The notes under the pieces: model-generated
Databases searched by the model: none
The model's input: only the letters and a program-made list of their open reading frames with translations
What the model was told of the DNA's origin: nothing
Position numbers and translations under genes: made by a program
In this document: positions 22,901 through 34,900 of the stretch, one piece after another
How positions within the stretch are numbered: position 1 is the stretch's first letter
Layout: every line of letters begins with the position of its first letter
Assembly: GCF_023898315.1 (NCBI RefSeq)
Contig: NC_064615.1
Span: 4,598,501 to 4,662,500 of the forward strand
From: Schistocerca nitens
Lineage: Eukaryota; Arthropoda; Insecta; Orthoptera; Acrididae
DNA: 64,000 bases
Direction of reading: 5' to 3'

Positions 22901-25900
22901 TCACTTTCGAAGGCCAGACATACCATCAATTAAAGGGAACAGCCGTGGGTACCAGGATGGCCCCCTCGTATGCCAACCTATTTATGGGTCACTTAGAGGA
23001 AGCCTTCTTGGTTACCCAGGCCTGCCAACCCAAAGCTGGTATAGATTTATTGATGACATCTTCATGATCTGGACTCACAGTGAAGAAGAACTCCAGAATT
23101 TCCTCTCCAACCTCAACTCCTTTGGTTCCATCAGATTCACCTGGTCCTACTCCAAATCCCATGCCACTTTCTTTGACGTTGACCTCCATCTGTCCAATGG
23201 CCAGCTTCACACATCCGTCCACATCAAACCCACCAACAAGCAACAGTACCTCCATTATGACAGCTGCCACCCATTCCACATCAAACAGTCCCTTCCCTAC
23301 AGCCTAGGTCTTCGTGGCAAACGAATCTGCTCCAGTCCTGAATCCCTGAACCATTACACCAACAACCTGAAAACAGGTTTTGCATCCCGCAACTACCCTC
23401 CCGACCTGGTACAGAAGCAAATAACTAGAGCCACCTCCTCATCCCCTCAAACCCAGAGCCTTCCACAGAAGAACCCCAAAAGTGCCCCACTTGTGACAGG
23501 ATACTTTCCGGGACTGGATCAGACTCTGAATGTTGCTCTCCAGCAGGAATATGACTTCCTCATATCCTGCCCTGAAATGAGATCCATCCTTCATGAAATC
23601 CTCCCCACTCCACCAAGAGTGTCTTTCTGCCATTCACCTAACCTTCGTAACCTCTTGGTTCATCCCTATGAAATCCCCAAACCACCTTCCCTACCATCTG
23701 GCTCCTACCCTTGTAACCGCCCCCGGTGTAAAACCTGTCCCATGCACCCTCCCACCACCACCTACTCCAGTCCTGTAACCCGGAAGGTGTACACGATTAA
23801 AGGCAGAGCCACGTGTGAAAGCATCCACGTGATTTACCAACTGACCTGCCTACACTGTGAAGCTTTATATGTGGGAATGACCAGCAACAAACTGTCCATT
23901 CGCATGAATGGGCACAGGCAGACAGTGTTTGTTGGTAATGAGGATCACCCTGTGGCTAAACATGCCTTGGTGCACGGCCAGCACATCTTGGCACAGTGTT
24001 ACACCGTCCGGGTTATCTGGATACTTCCCACTAACACCAACCTATCAGAACTCCGGAGATGGGAACTTGCCCTTCAATATGCCCTCTCCTCCCGTTACCC
24101 ACCAGGCCTCAACCGCCGCTAATTTCAAGTTGCCGCCGCTCATACCTCACCTGTCATTCAACAACATCTTTGCCTCTGTTCTTCTGCCTCGACTGACATC
24201 TCTGCCCAAACTCTTTGCCTTTACGTATGTTTGCTTGTGTCTGTTGTATATGCGCGGATGGATATGTGTGTGTGTGCGAGTGTATACTTGTCCTTTTTTC
24301 CCCCTAAGGTAAGTCTTTCCGCTCCAGGGATTGGAATGACTCCTTACCCTCTCCCTTAAAACCCACATCTTTTTGTCTTTCCCTCTCCTTCCCTCTTTCC
24401 TGATGAAGCAACTGTGGGTTGCGAAAGCTTGAATTTTTTATGTGTGTTTGTGTTTGTTTTTGTCTCTATCAACATACCAACGCTTTCGTTTGGTAAGTTA
24501 CATCATCTTTGTTTTTAGATATATTTTTCTCACATGGAATGTTTCCCTCTATTATATTCATACTATAATTTAAATTTTATTTAACCAACATATCAATAAG
24601 AAAATAGTATGACCTAGCAATGAATCATGAAGCAGCTTGTGGGCATTTGTCAGCTGAAGATAACAAGGAAATTAACAGCAAAAGAAATATGCAAAAGGTT
24701 AAAACTTACATGGAGTTCTTTTGGTAAACTGTGGAGATATATCAAAAAGAAGATTAGAATGTGGCTGAAACAGAAAGTTTACACACACTATGTGTTATCG
24801 TTGTACATTTTTGGCAGGGACATATGGACTCTTTAAGCAGAATCATTCTAAAACTGAGAATTGTTCAGTGAGAAATGGAAGGATGCCATTAGGGAATTAC
24901 TAAGAGATGCACCAGGGGGAGCTTGAAGTGAAAGACGCAATTATTAGTGAAATGAAAATGAAGGCATGTCAGGTGATTTTCTGTGGTTCAAGAAAGTACT
25001 TTGGTGGTCTCCAAGAGATAAGGTAATCCTGAGAAGATAACGTAATAGAAAGTGGGTGTATGACAATCTCTGCAACTTGTTTTGAGAGACAGTGCTCTCA
25101 TCAACTGCTTGTTTAATTTAGGTCATGATGTTAAAACACTAAAAATATCTGTCAACAATAATCATTGCGGCATTCGTAACATCAAGTAGAATAAAAACAC
25201 ACTGGCCCGTGTGTCTTCATCTTACATTAAAAACGTTTGACATCTGTCAGCACTCGTCCCATCTCACAGCCTGCGCTACACTGGGCCGTATTCTACACAA
25301 CACTAAGCCACTGCTCTGCTGTGGGCTCAAAGAGTGTCAAGTTGACACTTCTGCAGAGCCTTCAGGAGCTAAACTTTTCAAACCTGGTGATGAGAGCATT
25401 GTCTCTTGAAATGTTGTGTTTAGGATAGAAATACAGTTGAATGCCACCGCTTATTACTGTTCATGGAGTCTTGGAAGGAGAGCTTTATCTTGCAGTTGAT
25501 GTCAAGCATTTTCCGATGTTGCTAATCATGATGATGTTACTGATGAGCAATTGATTTACGTAAAATTGGTTGTAACATTCCTGATTTTGAAGGTCTGAAG
25601 TGTTTCATCATGCTTATAAAACAAAATATATCGAGTGAAGGTAAGAATGACATCTATTCTAATCGAATATCAAAAGACTGAAAACTTAATTTCAGTGATA
25701 TTCTGTATAACAACTGAATGTAACTAAAATACTATACACTCTGGATGTTGTGTTTTTTCATCAGTAAAACTGATTTTGCTGTATAAAATATTATATGGCT
25801 CACACTCAGTTACTGCTGATAGCCTGAGAAGCCCACAACTGTCATTGGATTTGTCTTTTGGTTGTATTCTATAAACAATCTGCATTCATCAAAAAGGGTG

Positions 25901-28900
25901 CATTTATTGTCTTCGGTAAATTCAGGGTTTATTTAACATTTTATTTCATTTGCTAATACTGGTACTTTTTTTTTTTTTTTTTTGCAGAGCATTTCTCCTG
26001 GTGATGAAATTGAGGCAGAAGAATCAAATGAAAATACAGAAATGATTGCCAAAGGAAAACTGAAAAATACTCTTTACAGAGATTATTTTACAGCTGGCTC
26101 AAGTTATTTATTAATATCAACAATGGCCCTATTTCTTATACTAGGCCAAATAGCATCAAGTGGCTCAGATTATTGGATAACTTATTGGTAATTCTGTTTG
26201 GCATAAAGTTACAATGAGTAAATGGTTGTAAGCAGATTGAATGCTAGGAATTACTGATCCAGTCAACCATCATTTCCACACAAACTGCATTAATAATCAA
26301 GTGTAATTAAACTGCTTCAAACTATTTGTGGTTACTTAGCCTAACTTTAAGAGGCCTAGAGTAAAATCATTACTGAAACTGATACTACTCAATATCTGCT
26401 GCATCCTCAGTTATACTTGCTTATCTTGTAATGTTTTCTTGTTATTTATAGAATACATAGATATTTATCAAAAATAACAGCCAAGTGCAGGCTGTTACAA
26501 CAGAGGTCTGTGTACAGTCATTATTCTTACTTGTCATATAGCCATCATGAATCTTCAATCTTTCACTCAACTTAACAAGATAATCTGTAGAAAAAGTATC
26601 CATAAATCTGTTGTTTTTATTTGTGTGTCAAATTGTAGAGACAAATGTTTCACAGTAGATGAGATCTTGTCGAATAACGTTAAATCGGAAAACAGAATTC
26701 CACTCTGAACCCCTACACAAAGAAGCAAAGTCTCCATAGAAACTAGTTTTGTGTCTTGCTTTGTGCCATAAACCACATTTAATTTGAAAGTTATTTAATG
26801 CCTTTTGTAATCTGTTACATAAATGAGGCAATAATCCTTCATCAGGCTACGGAAGAGATAGAGGGAGAATGGAGGAAACAATTTCCTTGGAGCCTCACGT
26901 CTAGGATACATTAAAATGTGCACCACAGAATGAGGAAAGAAATATTTTTTTGGGAAAACAATTGAAAAGGCCACTTGTCAAAAATTTGCTAAAAGCTACG
27001 GATAGGAATCCGCATGAACCTTGGAAGTGGTGTGCATGCTTCAGTGATACAGATGTCCCTACCATAGGTGCAATCACAATGGAGAAGTATCTGCAGAGTG
27101 ACCAGACTAACGTGTGGTTCCTGAAGAAGGGCAGAAGCCTTTCAACAGTTGCAGGACAACAGTCTGGATGATTTTTTGATCTGGCCTCATAACATTAGCA
27201 AACATGGACTTGCTGTGTTTGTGCTGTGAGCAGTTGAAAGCAAGAGGAAAGTAGAACTCTTATATTTCCTGAGGACATGTAGCTTCCACTACATGGCTTA
27301 ACAGTGATGGAATCCCCTCGGGTACAATATTTCAGGTGTAAAATAGTCCCCTGTTTTAATCTGTGGTAATGACTACTCAGGAGGATGTCAACAGGAATAA
27401 AAAAACAGGCTGTCCGTGGGCAAGAGTGTTGAATATTAGATCATTCAATTGGGAAGGTAAGTTAGAGAATTTAAGAAGAGAAATGATAAATTAAAGTTAG
27501 ATATAGTGGGAATTGGTGAAATGTGGTGGCAGATGGAACAGGTCTTCTGGTCAGGTAAATACATAATTATCAACACAAAATGAAATAGGCTAATGCAGAA
27601 GCAGGCCTAATACTGAATTAGAAAATAAGCGTGCAAGAAAGCTACTATGAACTGCATAGTGAACACATTTCATACACATGATAGACATGAAGCCAACAAC
27701 CACCACAGCAGGACAAATTTATAAACTGTCATCTCTGTACATGATGAAGAGATTGAAAGAATGTATGATGAGTCAGTTCATTAAGGAAACAGAATTTAAT
27801 TGTGATAGGGGGCTGGAATTCAATGATAAGAGAAGGAAGAGAAGAAAAGGTAGTTAGAGAACTGGACTGAAGGAAAGAAATGAAAGGAGAAGATGGCTGT
27901 AGAGTTTTACAGTGAGCATGATTTAATCATTGCTAACATTTGGTTTAAAAATCATGAAAGAAAGTTATGTATGTGGAGACACCAGACGGGTTCATATAAA
28001 TTTTTATAGCAGCCAGACAGCTTTTAAAACCAGATTTTTATGTGTAAAACATTTCCAGGGCCAGATATAGACACGAGCCATAAGTTATTGGTTTTGAACT
28101 GCAGGTTAAAACTGAAGAACGTACAGAAAGGGAATTATGAGGGCTTGCTGAAATGTAATGCCCCCAATTTTTTGAAGTGAAAACTCGTAAAGCTTTTTGA
28201 ATAAAACAAACATTATTAACATTTTACATTTTTATTCTTCATGTATACTTATTTGCAGGCCACTGCCCCAGAGGGTGCCAAATTGTAGCTTGCAGCATGG
28301 CTGTTTGTAACATAATTTACATTGGTGCATGAGAAACAGCATGCTGTCCAGTCCACGTATGAACACTGCAACATTTGCAACAATTAGATGCCTTGGGTTC
28401 AGTGTCATCGATCATCCTCCATACAGTCCCAACTTGACCCCATCCAATTTTCATCTGGTGGCAAAACTGAAAGAACATTTTTGAGGGCTTCACTTTGATA
28501 GTGATGAAACAATGCAAGCAGAGACGAGGTTGTGACTTCATCAACAAAGTCAAACATTCTGCAATGAATGACGGTATCAACAAACTGCTCTCTCGTTGGG
28601 AAAATTGTGCTCATTGCCAGGGCGATTATTTTGAGAAATAAATATGTAGACATGAAAATAAAGATCAATTTTAATAATGTTTGTTTTATTTAAAAAGCTT
28701 TAAGAGTTTCCATATTAGAAATTCAGAGTTATTACCTTTCAGGATGCCCTCGTGACTTAAGTAACCAGGGATTGTTGAGAGATTCAAATGGATCATTAAT
28801 CAATTATTGACTGAAACAAGGCAAATGAATACAATAGAAGATAAATGCATAGCTTTTGGATTTGAAACAGTGAAGGCAGCAGAAGATCAAATTGGCAAAA

Positions 28901-31900
28901 AGACTAGGCCCATTAGGAATCCTTGGATGATACACAAGATATTGAATTTAAAATGCCAATACTGGAAACAGACACATATAAAAGTATCCTAGTTTTGGAA
29001 TGCTTAGTTTCTTCTTCAGGGATGAGAGAGTGATAGGTTGAGGAAGGTTAAAAAGAAAGTGCAGATAACTCAGACCCCACTATGGGAGGGGCCCAGCTGT
29101 TGAGAGGACGAGGGGAGATGAAGATTGAAAGGGGTAAAGTGGAGAGTGGGATATTAGAGAGAGTAGGAGGTTCAAGATAATACATTGGTAAGCATAGTTC
29201 CAGAGAAGGTCACTCTGACCTTGTTTGTGAGGAACCAAACTGTTATCAGGGTGAGTAGAGACTAAGATGAAAGGGGGACAGGGGCACTGAAGAGAGTAGG
29301 AGGTCAAAGACAGTACAATGATAAGTACTGCTAGCGTCAGTCCAGGAAAGACAAGGACTAAAAAAACTGATTGAGAGGCAGAGAGATGAATAGGCAAATA
29401 AGAACTAGACAAAAAGATAGAGAGAGGATAGTGTGTGCAGAGAGGAAGCAAAGATGGAAAAGTAAAAGCAGAAAGATAATAAAGAAATAGTGAGTCAAAA
29501 TAAACAAATAAAATAAATTAAAAATATAAATAAAAAAATTAACCACAATCTCAATTGAAAATACTACCCACCACCCAGTCCCAACCCGCAACCAACAGAG
29601 TGAGCGTCAAACCCTGCCTAGAGCAGTTCAGCCCAAATCCCAGAGGGATTCTCCTCCTCTTCCTCGAAACCAACCTCTTTCATTTTCAGCTCTTGCAAAC
29701 TTCGACATACAAAACTGTTCTTAATGACTCCATTCTTTACATCCAGTTCGAGCTACAGAACATAATTAAAACACAAGATCCCTCATGAGCACTCACAGCT
29801 GCTGCATTAGAACTCCACACCCTCCTGATTCACACATCTCCACTTTCAAAATACGTTAAAGGGACCATCCCAGCCATCCTAAAGTAGCGGGCTTCAAAAG
29901 TCCCACATAATGCATCGCAGGCCTGGTTGAATGGTAGAAGCTGATCATATGGAACATCAATTTGGATTCTGTAGAAATGTAGGAACATGCAAGGCAATGT
30001 TGGCCCAATAACTTATCTTAGAACATAGACTAAAGGCAAAACTACATTTGTAGGTGTAGAGGGGACAATGTTGACGGGAATACATTCTTTCATTTCACGT
30101 GGTAACAGGGATGAAATACAGGGAGCAAAAGTTTATTTACAACTTGTACAGAAACCAGACTGCAGTGATAAGAGTCAAGTAGCATGAAAGGGAAGCAGTA
30201 GTTGAGAAGGGAGAGCGACAATGTTGCAGCCTATCCCTGATGAGAATTATAAAGTTTAGGTGCAATAAATAAAATCTTTAAGGTTTTCCAGTCATATTGT
30301 TTTGCTGCCAGAGACACAAAGGGCTTGGAAGAGCAGTTGAATGGAATGGATGGTGATCATGAAAAGAAATTGATGATGATGAAGTCCCACACTCCTTGAC
30401 AGAGCATAAGGGATGATGCGGGAGACCTGCACCACTGTACTAGGCAAGGTTGTAGCGGAGGTGGTTTGCCATTGCCTTCCTCTGACCATAACGGGGATGA
30501 ATGATGATGATGAAGAAGACACAATACCCAGTCATCTCGAAGTATTGTGTTTGTGATCATGTTCAGAAACTAATTGTTGCCAACTTGGCTATAAGAATAT
30601 CTCTGTTTTTGTTGATACTGAAACACCAAAGCTTGTTTACTTGGCTCTGTGTCTTATATGGTACCATATTTTGAGAAAACTTTTTGTTTATTAACAAATA
30701 ATATTCCTCACCCAGAAAAGAGTGGTCAGAATGACTTCTGTATTTCCTGCACACCATTGCTCAAGTGACTTGAAATTTTAGCCCCTTCATACCTGTACAC
30801 ATACTTCTTATGAGTTTTGTAGTTAATAATACGGACGCATTTCAAAAGCACTGCATCGTTCACTCAACTACACCAAAAAAAACAATTTGCACTTTGATAA
30901 CACTTTATGAAGTGGGGTATAGAAATGTTGTGTAGAATCAGTTGTAGATATGCTTCCAGTAGATTTCCAAATATGAATTGAAAGGATTTATTGTGGCATA
31001 TGCCTGTTATTATGCACACAGTTTCTCTTAGTGTTTAGAGCCTTTCACTATAATGCATTACTTGTAAATATACTATAAAGAAACACTTGTTTTCATGATA
31101 TTATTTAAATTTTTAACTGTTAGTGTTCTGTATTCACTGTAGTGGCCCATTCAGTGTCTTACTACCTTTGACTCACAAGATACCATGGAACTTGAAGAAA
31201 ATTAGTAAGTTGTTTTCAGTCATTGTGAAAGATTATTAAAGAGCATTATAGTTACTCTGCCCTCATTGCAAACAAAAAGGAAAACTTTCTCCTCCATGGT
31301 ATATCCCATTTTTAAATGAGTTTTGAAATATAGCAGTAGTTTTAATACACTTTGCGAACACATGAGTCTAAGCCATAGCCTATCCTAGGAATCATCCTGT
31401 GTGGGACTTATTTCTTACTCAGTAGTCAAGAACTTATTATTATTATTGTTATTATTCTTGATCTTCCTGAGAGATTGAAACTGTGTGGCACAGTGGGACT
31501 CAAGCCTAGATCTTAGTGGATAATATTGTATCATCTGCATCTCATACTGCAGTATCAATATGTTGTGCTTCTGATTTGGACACTATACAATCTGTTGGAG
31601 TGACAGAAACTGCACTAATGTGAAAAAAAAGAAAAAAGAAAAAAACAACTTACACCAATGTACATCTTAATGTATTGTTGTCTAAGTTAAAGGATACATC
31701 AATTACATTGTTAAGTTAATAAGGCAAACATGTATAGAGTGGCAAAACTGATATTGCAATCTATATACATTCCTACTATTGATATGTGGATTGCTTTTAT
31801 TGTTACAGGACAAACCAGGAGCAAATGAGATTGCAGTTAGAGGATGATTACCTCCATAAGCTGGCCATGTCTAATATAAGTAACAATGTGACCTTACAAT

Positions 31901-34900
31901 ATGCTGCATCTTCATCAGTGATCCCTCTGCCAGTAACAGAAATGTCACACACCTTTAATGAATCGGATGAGAAAAATGTTACTTTTCATTTAGCGGAAAA
32001 CGATTCTAATAACTTTAATAGGAACATGATGAACTTAAACAGTTCTATGAGAACACATATAGACAATTCAGATGCAGTCAGTGCTACTATTGGTGTTGAT
32101 AATATTTCACATGCCAGTGTAAATAATTACACAGTATCTGAAAAAGCAGAAGAAACTGATAGTGGACCACTGGATGGAGGAGAAGTCACAAGTGTTATGC
32201 ACATAACAGAAAGTGTAATGTCAAGCAGTTCATTTACATCTACTCCATTGCAAAGGTACAATGTATCAAGTGATCAGAATGCTTATGGAACATCGGATCT
32301 CACTACCACAGAAATAAATACTGGAGGTGTAACAACATACAAATTTCCAGAAGAAATCAATGCAACCAGCTACAGAAAGAAAAGAGAAATTTCTGAACCG
32401 TATGATCAGTCCACATTCTTCACAAGAGACCAGTACATTCTGATTTACACATCATGCATAGCTGGCTGTATCATACTTACAACCATCAGAGCATTATTGT
32501 TCTTCAAGGTTGCTTTAAACTCATCACAGGGCCTTCACAATAGAATGTTCAACAATGTTTTGAAAGGAACAATGAGATTTTTTGACACAAATCCTTCAGG
32601 TGAGTGAAAACTGTTCTACAGTCCCTGAATAAAGACTAACAAATCTTTTTTTATTATTATTAAACTGTAAAATAAAGATCCATATATACGTGCATCACAT
32701 TTCTCCAAATCATTCTGAAAGCTGGGAGGAATTGTAGCCAGCCCTTCTAAGTAAACTTAAATGCCAATCTATTAGACTGACGTGATCCGTCAGGTTTTCT
32801 TGGCATGCTTGATTAATTGTGTGCTTCCAGATGTTCTACAGAATTGTCCATTTCATTGTGCATTCATACTCTAATAACCAATTTATAACCACAATTTTTT
32901 AAAGCACTGCTAGTACCTTTCTCAATGTGATGATAATCAATTGTGCCAGATTTCACATAGTATAGTTTGGTGTTTTGCTGCATCTCATCCTACTGTACCC
33001 TGGTTCAGTAAAAATATTTTATTTTTTTCCTTTGTTTTCCTCCTTCTGAGAGAGAGAAAAGGGGGGGTGTCAGTAATTGCTTTGTCATACATTTCCATTG
33101 CTGTTCCATCCAAAAGATACCATTCAGCATTATCCCAGTTCAGTGAGAGGTATCATTAGACAACAAATATCGTAGCAGCCAAAAAGCAGTATATCATTAA
33201 AATGAACTCCAACAACAGATGTTAGTTTCAAAAGCACACTGTAGTAACCAAGTAATACACAAACACAATCAAAGTCACACAAATATGGTTTATTCATAAC
33301 CTCTGAACGCTACAGAAATAGCCTCTTGGGGGACTCCACAACTCACAGTATAAACTACTAGGTGTACAACTTTGTTTCCGCCATTTGCCGATAGGTGGCG
33401 ACAATGGTAAGTAATGGTCAAAAGAAACAGATCGCAGACGTCAGGCAGTTAGCTTGGACCTCGGTCAACATAACCGCATTCAAACATTAGTCGGTTTGTG
33501 TCTGCATCATAAAGTTGCTCTTGATTCAAAATGTGAGTTTACGAGCCTAATTCTCGTCATTTGCGGAAGGTGTTACTGTTTTGTTTCAATATGAAGAAAA
33601 CAGCAGCTGAGTTCATCGAATGCTCTCAAGTACGTATGGTAAGGACGCTATTAGTGAAAGAACATGTTGTGAGTGGCTTCAACACATCAAGAACGGTGAT
33701 TTTAATGTTGTAGACCGGCATATTGGTGGAAGAGAGGATGTTTTTGAAGATGCAGAATTGGAGACATTGCTGAGTGAAGACTCACGTCAAACTCAAGAAG
33801 AATTGGCATGATTTGTGGGAGTGACACAGCTAGCCATTTCAAAACATCTCAAGGCTATGGGCATGTTTCAGAAAGAAGGAACTTGGGTCCCGTGTGAGAT
33901 GAAACTAAGAGATGTTGAATGGTGTTTGTGTGTTTGTGAACAGTTGCTTCAGAGGCAAAAACGGAAGGGATTTCTGCATCGCATTGTGACCGGGAACGAA
34001 AAATGGGTTCATTATGATAACCCTAAAAGCAAAAGATCATGGGGATGTCCTGGCCACGCTTCCACGTCGCCAGCCAAACCGAATATTCACGGCTCCAAGA
34101 TCGTGCTCTGCATTTGGTGGGACCAACTCAGCGTCATGTACTATGAGGTGTTAAAACCAAGTGAAACAGTCACAGGTGCTTGTTATCAAATGCAATTAAT
34201 GTGTCTGAGCAGAGCGTTAAAAGACAAACAGCCGTGATACAGTGAGAGGCACGATAAAGTGATTTTGCAGCACGACAGCGCTCGACCCCACATTGCAAAA
34301 GAGGTCAAAACATACTTGGAAACATTAAAATGGGATGCCCTACCCCACCCGCCATATTCTCTGGACGTTGCTCCCTCTGACTATCACCTGTTTAGATCAA
34401 TGGTTCATGGCCTGGCTGGCCAACACTTCAGATCTCACGAAGAAGTCACAAACTGGATCGATTTGTGGATCGCTTCAAAAGATTAACAACTTTTTCGACC
34501 CGGGGTTCATACACTGCCAGAAAGATGGGAGAAAGTAGTGGCCAGCGATGGAAAATACTTTGAGTGATACGTGTGTAACAAATTTGTTTCATTAAGGCCT
34601 CAAATGTCGGGGAAAAAACGGCGGAAGCAAAGTTGTACACCTTATAGAATAACATAGGGAGCCTCAGTCAGCTCTACTCCCTGCATACACGTGCGTGTGT
34701 CGCCGGCAGACAGTGCGGTGGAGACTGCGCCATGTGTACACCTTACACCTACCGCAGGTGGTCTCCAGCGGACGGCCCACTCTGATACTCTTCGTGGCCA
34801 ATTCAAGTGCACATGCTTAGTGACCCACACTTGGCACACTCACACACACTAGTATCAAGATATAGCACACCTGCCCCTCGTGCAAAGTGGATGCTCAGGT

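Larger units (their letters stand above)
21620..24530 (+). mobile_element. Penelope-like element 2, near full length with 3' tail
   Basis: It contains a Pro/Gln-rich N-terminal region, RT and GIY-YIG (21660-24122) and a 410-base tail with a pyrimidine run, AAGTCTTTCCGCTCC and a hammerhead-like core (24400-24428). Its tail recurs alone at 8256-8690, and its 3' two-thirds recur at 51948-53665. The coding part is rich in CC and AC dinucleotides and distinct from the surrounding intron. Confidence 0.9.
26850..30280 (+). mobile_element. RTE/BovB-like LINE, long but shattered, with later insertions
   Basis: The 5' UTR-like part includes TGTGGTTCCTGAAGAAGGGC (about 27113) and ACTACTCAGGAGGATGTC (27369). 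The endonuclease starts after that ([20 protein letters not shown]). EN and connector blocks continue to 28137 and 28757-28990 ([13 protein letters not shown]), and an RT piece lies at 29930-30270 ([14 protein letters not shown]). A mariner-type MITE splits it at 28138, and 28990-29930 holds PLE-like and unassigned DNA. There are many stops. Confidence 0.75.
33240..34857 (-). repeat. Left LTR of the gypsy element, split by a mariner
   Basis: 33240-33357 and 34645-34857 together align with the right LTR at 38737-38995. The right-hand part keeps GCCTCAGTC and GACCCACACTTGGCACACTC. The exact inner end is uncertain by several bases. Confidence 0.75.

Noticed and set aside
27113..27150. Further hammerhead-like core (CTGAAGA, A, GGGC...GCC)
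   Set aside because: The first box and a short stem fit, but no GAAA follows and the sequence belongs to the RTE 5' region.
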